From: Anagrus nilaparvatae
Taxonomy: Eukaryota > Arthropoda > Insecta > Hymenoptera > Mymaridae
DNA: 64,000 nt
NCBI GenBank assembly: GCA_022575985.1
Contig: JAKSXM010000277.1
Coordinates: 1,240,001 to 1,304,000 of the forward strand
Reading direction: 5' to 3'
The stretch's first letter is position 1, and each line of letters starts with the position of its first letter. A program made the position numbers and the translations under genes. Positions 55,851-64,000 of this stretch are shown here, in pieces. Under the pieces are notes generated by a model. It worked only from the letters and a program-made list of their open reading frames with translations, was not told the origin of the DNA and made no database searches.

Positions 55851-56366
55851 TGCCTCACTGGTCAAAGCGCCCTGTCCTACATTTGAGAAACAAAAAAAAC
55901 CTGTCTTATAGATTAACGATTTCATAAATCTTAAAAATTTTTAATTTCTTACAAACCTTTACATTATCAAGATTCAAGTCAGGACTAAAAAAATCCATTA
56001 AACAACAATATATAAAAGACAAGAATTTACAGAGAAGAATCATCGTTATTACTTAAGGTAGCGTTCTAGTTTGAATGCTCGGTTTTTGAGTCAATTTAAA
56101 TACTTGATTTTAGGGAAAACGGTTTGAGATAATAAAAAGATTTCTAGATTAAAATAAATAAAGTTTAGGAGAATGTAAATTTTTTTAAATTTTTTTTACA
56201 TCAAATTTAAATTTTAAATTGACGCGTTTTTACTGAAAAAAACTGATGGCTACATGAATACAGTCAGGGGAATAGGGTTTTTCAACTCCAGCTGCCTATA
56301 AAAGTGTATGAAACAACGTAAAATCTTTTGCATTCGCTTCATAAAAATAATGCCAACAAAGCGTCC
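55851..56366. other. AT-rich noncoding DNA
   Basis: No gene seen. Confidence 0.5.
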
Positions 56367-57263
56367 CACAGTGTAGTAAAAAAAAAGTGCCTAAAAATCG
56401 GCTTCAACGCAATTTCTGATGAAAAAAAATTCTGCTGGATGGAAAATGACCGTTTTTGTGTATACTAAATGATAGGCTACCGAGATCAAAAAAAATTTTT
56501 TATATTTTTATTTTTTTTAGCTGCTGAATGAAAAAAAAATCTATTTTTTACCATAAAAAGGTAAAAGATTTATAGTTTTAAATTGAAAAAAAAAAATTTT
56601 TTTAGGTACAGCTCTGTATTAAAATATGTACATAAATGATAAATAAATCTAAAAAAAGTATATTAGTATAATTATACATGGTTGTATGCAGTATAATTAT
56701 GTGTTAGTCAACATTTGCAATTTAGTCAAAAAATTTTTTAAAAAATGAAAAATTTGATTTTTCTATTTTTACTTATATTTTAAACTTAAATAGTGTATAA
56801 AAAATATAAATTATATAAAAACATTTAAAAAATACTTTATTTAAGTTTAAAATATAGGTAAAAATAGAAAAATCAAATTTTTTATTTTTTTTAAAATTTT
56901 TTGACTAAATTGCAAATGTTGACTAACACATCTTTACACTGCATACAACCATGTATAATAATATTAAAACACTTTTTTTAGGTTTATTTATCATTTATGT
57001 ACATATTTTAATACAGAGCTGTACCTAAAAATTTTTTTTTTCATTTTAAAACTATAAAAATTTTACCTTTTTATGGTAAAAATAATTTTTTTTTTTCATT
57101 CAGCAGCTAAAAAAAATAAAAATATAAAAAATTTTTTTTGATCTCGGTAGCCTATCATTTAGTATACACAAAAACTGTCATTTTCCATCCAGCAGAATTT
57201 TTTTTCATCAGAAATTGCGTTGAAGCCGATTTTTGGCCACTTTTTTTTTTTTACTACACTGTG
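56367..57263. mobile_element. ~900-bp near-perfect palindrome with CACAGTG termini and CGTCC target duplication
   Basis: The arms pair over their whole length: GCTGGATGGAAAATGAC at 56433 with its inverse at 57177, TGTTAGTCAACATTTGCAAT with its inverse, and a ~25-bp centre near 56800. The ends are CACAGTGTAGTAAAAA and the inverse. CGTCC lies at 56362-56366 and 57264-57268. CACAGTG ends with a GC-rich 5-bp duplication fit Transib-type transposons. No ORF. Confidence 0.85.
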
Positions 57264-57321
57264 CGTCCAATCGGAGAATCGTAGGCTTTGTTAAGGGGTA
57301 ATTTTACCACCAATTTTTCAC

Positions 57322-57568
57322 CATAGATTTAAAAAGTGTAGATACAGCCATCAATAAGTAAATGCATAAAGAAGATCTGAAGGACAGATAGATGCGAAAA
57401 TACAAGCGTGTACTCTTTTCTATTTATAGCACACTGCGCGAAATATATGCGCGTATGATTTAAAATAGCACCAAACGATTTCAACGCGCATATATTTCGC
57501 GCAGTGTGCTACAAAGTAAAAAGAGCATTCACTTATTGAAGGCTGCATCTATACCTTTTAATTCTATG
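57322..57568. repeat. Small foldback with GCGCGAAATATATGCGCGT core arms
   Basis: Inner arms TAGCACACTGCGCGAAATAT (57427) and the inverse ending 57511 are perfect over 28 bp. Outer arms (CATAGATTTAAAAAGTGTAG and inverse near 57560) are imperfect, with ~45 extra bases on the left. Confidence 0.8.
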
Positions 57569-59265
57569 TTTTTCATTCCTTTTATCCCCCAAATATTGAA
57601 ATGTAGAAAAAAATGTTTTTATAGACTTTTATATGATGCTATGTGGTTAAATAGGCCATTAAATTAGAATGTTGGGTCAAAAATCACATTCAACAGGTTC
57701 CAAGGGGTGAATTTGGCCATTTTTCATCGCTTTCACCCCTTGTACGTGGGAAAAATTTTGAAATAATAGGATTAGACAATTTTTATTAATTCATGTAACC
57801 GGGTATCAAAATGTGGTTTCGAGAAAAACGCGTTTAAAGATTTTTTTAAAGTAGAGTGCTAGACGGGGCGCTATAGAAAAGTGAACTTGAATACTATTAA
57901 AAATGTTTATATATTTATAAAATTTTTTTCACCTGTTCTTAGATAGTTTTTGTATAGAAAAAAAAAAATAACAAAATTTTGTACCCAAAATACTTTTTTT
58001 CTTTTTATACATAATGCTTACTTTTTTTCTATGAAAGTACTAGATTTGAAAAAAAATAAAATTTGAATTTTGTAATAAGATGTCCTTCTCTATTCTGTAT
58101 AAGGATATATCGGTCACGGGGTGATGAACAGAAAAAAGCATCTGAAAAACTCAAATTAGCTTTGGTCAGTACACAGTATTAGCAAGAATAGGCCTCCCAT
58201 TTTTAGTCCAAACTGAGCAATACGGTAAATAGGTCATTTTTTACCCAAATGAACAAAGAGCGCGAACATCTATTCGAAAAAATAATCTGCAGAGGTTTTA
58301 ATATATTTTAAAGATTTCTGTAAATGCTCAAGGGGAGGGGGGGGCAACAAAATTGCAGCAGATTTTAAGCAATGAAATCAATAATAAAAAATAAGCTTCA
58401 TTTTTCGATTTTTTAAAATATGCTACCATTTTGTTGTCTACAAACTTAAAAAGATCTAAATGCCTTTTAAATATGCAAGGAATTATGCTTAGAATTACAA
58501 TTTCTTCAATTTCATAGACTATACAGCCTTTAAAAAAAATTGCTTTTTAGACAAATTTGATATTTAAATTGTTCAAATTTGAGAGGTAATATTGGAACTT
58601 CTAGTCAGACACTTTGAAATTTAATGCAAAAAATGTAAATAATTTTTAATAAATTTTCCTAAATAATTAAAAAAGAACTCATTTTACAAACGAAAACCTT
58701 TTTGTCTAAAATAGATTTCTATTTTGTATAATTTTACTAGCCAAAGTTCCGATCGACTATTTAAGTCCTGTCGAGAAGATATAGGTTAAGAAGACTCTGC
58801 CACAATCTTCGGCAGAGAAAAATTTTTTTAACTTGCACTATAGTTAAAGTAAACTGTTAAGAAAGCTAAACTTCTATCACTGACAGTAAGCGAATTAAAG
58901 TATTTAGCTGCAAAAATATTTAAATTTCATGCGGTAGACTCAATTGGATTAAAAACTTTCTTTCACAATGCTATAATACCAAAAAATTTACAATTTAATT
59001 CTCACTTTAGTAATTATCAAATACGGAAGTGATGACCGAAGGGGCCTAAAAATATCACAACAAACCCAATTATAAAAATATGTTTAAGGAACCAGGGCCT
59101 GAAATACAAGTTTCTAGATGAAAGTTTTTATATATTTAAATATTTTATATATTTTTATTACATATTTTTATGACTTCAAATATATAATACATTAATTTTT
59201 TTTTTATTTAAATTGATTAAAATTTAATTTGAAAAACGCTAATCATATTTACAAATAATTTTCAG
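57569..59265. other. AT-rich noncoding DNA
   Basis: No frame or structured repeat. If exon C belongs to a gene continuing from the left, this would be intron. Confidence 0.45.
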
Positions 59266-59550
59266 AAGTATAAAGAATATACAGATGCAGAAGATATACC
59301 TCATGGTACTAGTGAATTTAAAAGTACTATATGCCAAAACATAAGCTTTTTAAGAGAAAGCAGTTTAGATCGTAATTCATTAAGTTTATACAATGAAGTT
59401 GAACAACTGCTTCAAAAGCAGAATAATCAACAAATAAAAACCATACAAAAGTTAGAATCCTCTTCAGTTTTAAAAAATTTTAATGAGCGAGGAAGCATTG
59501 GCAGTTCTGATACTTTCGCAAGCTGCCATACGCACCCTTTCTATTCACAG
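59266..59550 (+). CDS. Candidate host-gene exon C (95 codons, phase 0)
   Basis: Bounded by AATAATTTTCAG and by CAG followed by GTGTGTAAAA, with an open frame of exactly 95 codons. It is hydrophilic: DIPHGTSEFKSTICQNISFL, then YNEVEQLLQKQNNQQIKTIQ (heptad-like, perhaps coiled coil), then a Ser-rich end (NERGSIGSSDTFASCHTHPF). No stop, frame break or repeat overlap, unlike everything around it. The product is not recognised. Whether it belongs with exons A and B is open; phases agree with exon A only. Confidence 0.5.
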
Positions 59551-59983
59551 GTGTGTAAAATAAATCTTTACTTATTCTTATACTTTAACACGGAATATGT
59601 TCATGTATTTAAAAAAGTTTAGTTGGGTAGGGGGGGAAACTGACATTTTTAGGGAGAGGGGTTAAATGGACTTCGAATATTTTCAATTTAAGGCCTTAGA
59701 ATAATTTAATGTGGGAGTCAGGGCCTGATCAGTACTTACTATATTTTAGGTTTATAAACTTAGGATAAATTATATTTCGGAATTTATTATAATAATTTGG
59801 GAGTATACGTTCAAACTGTTGTAAGTGAACATGTTCCATAATTGCTCGTTGCATGAAAACAAAAACCAGTTATAAGTTTTTATCATACTCATTTTAAATG
59901 TGAAAATTTACATTTTTGATTCCTTTTAAAAGAGTAGTATTAGAAGTAGTATTATTATTAAATTTAAAAGAGTAGTACTAGAG
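59551..59983. other. Noncoding (putative intron)
   Basis: Starts with the GTGTGT donor of exon C. Nothing else seen. Confidence 0.35.
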
Positions 59984-60170
59984 TAGATAGATAGATAGAT
60001 AGATAAGCTTTATTTGCAAAAAGATTTATAAAAATGTGTACATAAAGTATAACATGTATAAAATTTAATAATTCGTGTATATATATATTTTTTATAACGT
60101 ATATAATTTTACAGTGATTAAAACATTTAATATTAATAAATAAGATTAATTTTTGGTACCTATAAGTAAC
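59984..60170 (-). mobile_element. 3' tail of a jockey/CR1-like LINE
   Basis: On the minus strand the sequence ends TTTTTGCAAATAAAGCTTATC followed by (TATC)n at 59984-60006. This parallels the 3' end of the LINE at 43060-43094 (GTTGCAAAAAAATAAAAG then TTATC repeats). No coding part remains. Confidence 0.5.
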
Positions 60171-60504
60171 TCTGGCATATTTAATAAATAATAATAATAA
60201 TAACTAGATTACCCGGGACGAGTATAAGACTGAGCGAAGCTATAGAAAATTTTTTGATTTGTTTTATAATTTTTTTTAAATCATTATATTATTATTTCTT
60301 ATTTAAAAATAATCCAAGTTAAAAATTAATAGTTTCGTATTTAATAATCTGTATAAGTATTATTTTATCGTATATATAATTTATTTGGTCTAGGAGTAAT
60401 TGTTTTGTTTTTTAAAATAAATTTAGGGATATAAATAAAAAAAATATAATTTATTGAATTATTAATGTATGAAATTGAATTGAATTTTTTTATTTTATTT
60501 TTAT

Positions 60505-62493
60505 ACTTTAGTGAATATCGTTTTTCAATTTGTGTAAAAACTTTTGTTTGTCTTTAAAAGAAGCACATAGTCGAATAGAGTCGTATCTAAATTTTTAGTA
60601 ATCTTTTATTAGAATTAAATCGTTTATTGATTTAACTCTACTTAATCCTACCTAAGTGGTACCTAATTGCTTTTCACTGTCTCCAATATGGAGAAACATT
60701 TTATGAATAGTTTGGCCTATGGTTATTGAATATGATGACATAAGTGGTATTTGTATTCGGCTGCATTGTATTTTATTTTGTGACCATGTACGATTTAGAG
60801 GTATTATTGGAAATAGATTTTTATATAAATAGGGTCCTTTATAATTATCAAATTCTACCATGATAGCTTCTGGTAATTGCGGTGGTGAATTATTTTCAGC
60901 ATAAATTATTTCTCTCACATATCCTAAAGTACCATTTATTAAACCTCCTTCAGTCCATAAGTTTGCCCGTACCGACACGACAGTTTTTAGATAAGTATAA
61001 AACATTTTGTAACCCTGATCATCTGAACAACGAATGGCTACATTAGGTGCATTTGTGGCTACAATTCGAGCTACTGGGTTTCCTGTGGTTTTAAATGTTT
61101 TTCGTTATGTGCATCTACTTGTATGTATTTCGGGTATAAATTTATTGCATTTTCAAACATATCCAATTCGTTTTTAGGTATTATAGATTCTCGTCTATTA
61201 TGCAGTGCTTCGTAATTTTCCTGCGACAATTCTGCATTTGCTATTTCATCTAATAATTTTGAATATGGTGTTTGATTTTCTTCGGTGTGCATTTTGTAAA
61301 CAGAAATATTTCTGAAATTGTTTAAAAACAAGTTCTCCTTTTGATTGCATTTTGTCAGTAGATTTTTTTTAACTAAATATTGCCGTATGTCCTACCGGCG
61401 TTAATTGGTTATAATCTCCGAATAAGTATATTATTATTCCACCAAAAGGTTCATCAATTTCGTTAGCAAAAATTTCTCTACACCGTGATTCTATTTGATA
61501 TAAAGTACGTAAACCTATTAATAACATTTCGTCAATAAACAGAAATTTCAAATTTTTTAATTCAGTTTGTAGTTTTTTGGAATTTTTATTTTCTAATGAA
61601 CCAAATTGTTTATAATTTAAAGGTTATCGTAGTAATGAGTGATATGTTTTTCCATATGCATTTACATCAGCCATGCCAGTACGTGCTCCGATTTTGACTG
61701 CATCTTCCCCGAAAGCAGATGTTATCATTTTTACCATTTCTTTTATTACTGTGCTTTATCCTGATCCTGCTTTTCCTTGTACTATTACTCTTTTGATCAT
61801 ATTGGATGTTAATGTATTATTTTTAATCGCGTCTATTTGTCCTTTTAAACAGTTTAAAACTTCTTGTTGCTCTTCTGTAAATTGTATATTTTTTTTCTCG
61901 TCATCTGAATTTTGTTTGTTTGAATTATCTGATTTATAATTTTTTTTTAAATTTTCAATATCATCTTTAGATGGTATATTTTTGTCTGTTATATTCCAAT
62001 CGTAGCATATATCAATTTGTCTTTTTCCTAATTCAATGTTATCAATATTTTCACAGTATCCAGATAAATATTAAAATGGATTTCTAACCATGTCATCATT
62101 TAAGGATTCAGGAATTTCATCTGTTTCTTCATATTCATGTAAATTTATTTCATTTTCTTCACTAATGTTTAAAGAATTATATAGTTCCTTCCATGAATCA
62201 TGATTTACATTATTAATTAGAATATCATTCTTATTATTTCTAAATGATACATTTAAAATACAATGTAACTTATAATATTTTTCATCTTCTGTTTCATTGT
62301 CAACAAGGTTTATTTTCGGAAATATTCTTACAATGCATTCTTTTCGTCTTTTTATAAATTTATTGTTGTAAACTCTGTAGTGTTTACAAAAATTTATCAA
62401 ATTTAAATCCTCAAGTTCAGGTGGTCTTATTTTATATGTCTCAATTAATGTTGAATCATTTGCTTCCATAATTTCTTTAGTTTCGTTACATAT
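60505..62493 (-). pseudogene. Helitron PIF1-like helicase, broken
   Basis: Reading leftward from 62493 and the ATG at 62469: a 132-residue junction domain (IRPPELEDLNLINFCKHYRV). Then Walker A as GKAGSG-stop-ST, with the lysine codon replaced by TAA at 61756-61758. Walker B follows as FLFIDEMLLIGLRTLYQIES, then FGDYNQLTPVG (61551-61369), FENAINLYPKYIQVDAHNEK (61331-61071) and VRANLWTEGGLINGTLGYVR, with SITIGQTIHKMFLHIGDSEK in the last frame (61005-60652). The end (VGLSRVKSINDLILIKDY) lies in a shifted frame below 60652. Four or more breaks. It would unwind DNA during rolling-circle transposition. Confidence 0.85.
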
Positions 62494-62575
62494 CTAAAAT
62501 GAATAAAATTTTAAAATAATTTATTTTAACAATTAATATTTATACATTTTAAATAGATATATATTGAATTAATAC
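62494..62575 (-). other. 82-bp intron in the Helitron gene
   Basis: On the minus strand GTATTAATT...TTCATTTTAG separates WKSVK from ICNETKEIMEAND. Removing it restores an open frame. Confidence 0.6.
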
Positions 62576-63060
62576 CTTAACTGATTTCCATTCTTCATCT
62601 TGTATAACTAATGTAAGATATGTTCGTAAACTGTGGTAAAGAGAGCAACTCATGAGTAAATGTATTACTTCTTGTGCACTGTAATCACGTTCATTTAAAG
62701 TAGAAATAAATAAAATAAGATATTTTTACCTTTGTTATATCCGTCTTGAGAGTGATTTCGTTATAACAAAGGTAAAAATATCTCATTTTAATTAAGGTGA
62801 CTTGGATATTCAAATTCATTATGAATACTTCAAAGAAATAAATAATTTTTGAATTGCTGTTTTTGCGTGTAAATTATCTGACATCGGTTGGCAAATTTCG
62901 TTCAAACATTCCTGTAAATTTTTTGAAATTTTTTCATTCTTTGATGCGTAGTTGGCGATGTAATAATATACTGCTTGTTCAGAGACAATCGGTGAGAAAT
63001 CTGTATTTGCTCGCCAAATCGATGTTATTATTGTATTATATCGTTGTATTAATGGATCAT
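62576..63060 (-). pseudogene. Helitron Rep C-terminal part, split by a small palindromic insertion
   Basis: The first exon part (63060-62827) reads NDPLIQRYNTIITSIWRAN and VYYYIANYASKNEKISKN, then CLNEICQPMSDNLHAKTAIQ up to LKYS. After about 115 bp the protein resumes with TLNERDYSAQEV at 62702 and runs to WKSVK at the intron. The conserved context suggests the two were contiguous. The catalytic HUH and tyrosine motifs are not in the window. Confidence 0.75.
62703..62826. repeat. Palindromic insertion within the Helitron frame
   Basis: AAGATATTTTTACCTTTGTT (62718-62741) is inverted as AACAAAGGTAAAAATATCT (62766-62787). The loop is ~24 bp. It separates LKYS from TLNERD. Confidence 0.7.
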
Positions 63061-63064
63061 TTCA

Positions 63065-64000
63065 ATGGAGGAGGAAAATGACTCAGGTGAAGATAATGAG
63101 GTTTTCCCCGAATTTACGGAGGAGGAGCTCTTCACAGCGGTGGACTCTCTCAAGAACGGTAAGGCACCAGGCCCTGATGGGATACCTACCGAAATACTGA
63201 AGATAGCTGCGCACGAATGCCCAAAACTCATCTTATGTATGTACAATACTTGTGCACGTGCGGGCATCTTCAGTAAACTCTGGAAAAGAGCAAGACTGGT
63301 CCTTATCAGTAAGGGCAAAGGGGACCCTAGACTGACAAACTCTTGGCGCCCTCTAGGATTACTGGATACAGCCGGCGAAAATTACGAGAAGATGCTACAG
63401 CCAAGGATACTGAGGGCCGTAGAAACTGCGGGAGATCTCTCTCCTAGACAATACGGATTTCGCCGAGGGAAGTCAACAATCGATGCAATAAGCAGTATTG
63501 TTCGGGCCATCGACAACGCTCAAACTGGTAATCACTATTCGAGAAAGATCACGCTATTAGTGACCCTCGATGTGAAAAATGCCTTTAACTCAGCAAGATG
63601 GAGCGATTTCATGGAGGGACTCAGGAACTTCCAGGTGCAAAAATACCTGCGAAGAATAATCAGCAGCTACCTGAGTGATCGGGAAATAATCTTTGAAACT
63701 GCACAAGGAACAAGAGTGAGGAAAGTAACTGCAGGTGCAGTTCAAGGATCGGTCCTTGGACCGGATCTATGGAACATCATGTACGACCAGTTACTAAGGC
63801 AACCGATGCCGGCTGATACTTTTACTGTAGGCTACGCGGACGACCTGGTCCTAGTAATTACGGCAAAAAATGAAAAATTCGCCGAGGAGAAACTGAATCA
63901 GGCAATGCATGGGGTCAATTACTGGATGGAAGACCACGGCCTAAAGCTTGCAACGGCAAAGACTGAGATTGTCCTATTCACCCGTAAGCATATTGAGACT
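63065..64000 (+). CDS. R1-clade LINE reverse transcriptase, open to the window edge
   Basis: From 63065 the frame stays open for 312 codons to the last base. It starts abruptly inside pol (ENDSGEDNEVFPEFTEEEL), with no endonuclease upstream, so the copy is 5'-truncated or the ATG is fortuitous. RT blocks: KAPGPDGIPTEILKIAAHEC, LVLISKGKG, RPLGLLDTAGENYEKMLQPR, SPRQYGFRRGKST, LLVTLDVKNAFNSARW (first catalytic Asp), GAVQGSVLGPDLWN, and the catalytic FTVGYADDLVLVI. No break or missing key residue is visible. It would reverse-transcribe the LINE RNA at a nicked target. By coding condition it is the youngest-looking element in the window, and is less AT-rich than its surroundings. Confidence 0.9.
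   Translation, partial: MEEENDSGEDNEVFPEFTEEELFTAVDSLKNGKAPGPDGIPTEILKIAAHECPKLILCMYNTCARAGIFSKLWKRARLVLISKGKGDPRLTNSWRPLGLLDTAGENYEKMLQPRILRAVETAGDLSPRQYGFRRGKSTIDAISSIVRAIDNAQTGNHYSRKITLLVTLDVKNAFNSARWSDFMEGLRNFQVQKYLRRIISSYLSDREIIFETAQGTRVRKVTAGAVQGSVLGPDLWNIMYDQLLRQPMPADTFTVGYADDLVLVITAKNEKFAEEKLNQAMHGVNYWMEDHGLKLATAKTEIVLFTRKHIET

Larger units (their letters stand above)
60505..63063 (-). mobile_element. Helitron (Rep/helicase) remnant
   Basis: The minus strand carries the end of the Rep region (NDPLIQRYNTIITSIWRAN, VYYYIANYASKNEKISKN), the Rep-helicase junction (NERDYSAQEVIHLLMSC), and a PIF1-type helicase to about 60505. The HUH part of Rep is missing because a LINE begins at 63065. 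No CTRR terminus or 3' hairpin was identified. Confidence 0.85.

Noticed and set aside
61673..61939. 88-codon plus-strand ORF
   Set aside because: Antisense shadow of the Helitron helicase Walker A region.

Overview
The window is eukaryotic, very AT-rich nuclear DNA and almost certainly arthropod, most likely insect. The evidence is the mix of BEL/Pao, Ty3/gypsy and Ty1/copia retroelements, R1-clade and jockey/CR1-like LINEs, a Helitron, palindromic MITEs, and short introns with insect-type splice sites. A hymenopteran is plausible but cannot be shown from this sequence. There are no bacterial operons, no CRISPR arrays and no rRNA. Most of the 64 kb is repeat DNA, much of it inserted into older repeats. 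Nearly every recognisable coding stretch is a transposon relic.

Layout: 1-5.9 kb, decayed plus-strand Ty3/gypsy-type element (gag, protease, an expanded linker with five 75-bp repeats, RT/RNase H, integrase). 6-12.6 kb, noncoding with two large palindromic elements (8965-10024 and 11584-12046). 12.7-14 kb, minus-strand R1-like LINE fragment. 14-18.6 kb, noncoding with another foldback (16165-16863). 18.6-20.1 kb, R1-like ORF1 and the start of ORF2. 20.5-28.5 kb, a minus-strand gypsy-like relic interrupted by a structurally complete BEL/Pao element (21878-28076: 203-bp LTRs, PBS, AACTT target duplication).

29.1-36.2 kb holds a palindromic element ending in CACAGTG. A 4-kb insertion splits its left arm, and a solo LTR (34158-35313) with a perfect four-box heat-shock element and TATA box sits in its centre. 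36.8-38.2 kb is a ~140-bp tandem repeat with a foldback inserted in it. 38.5-40.0 kb is a pseudogene of a multicopy arthropod protein family. Candidate host-gene exons lie at 40074-40169, 41401-41505 and 59266-59550.

41.5-43.6 kb is a ~150-bp tandem array containing a 5'-truncated LINE. 45-52.9 kb is a second BEL/Pao element, with its own nested LINE and a truncated 3' LTR, abutting a plus-strand copia-like relic (52.9-54.9 kb) that carries another ~150-bp array. 56.4-57.3 kb is a palindrome with CACAGTG termini and a CGTCC target duplication. 60.5-63.06 kb is a minus-strand Helitron Rep/helicase relic, cut at 63.06 kb by a plus-strand R1-like LINE whose RT frame stays open to the window edge.

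There is no cellular pathway to reconstruct. What the window records is an insertion history. Host coding content is limited to the three candidate exons, whose product I do not recognise.
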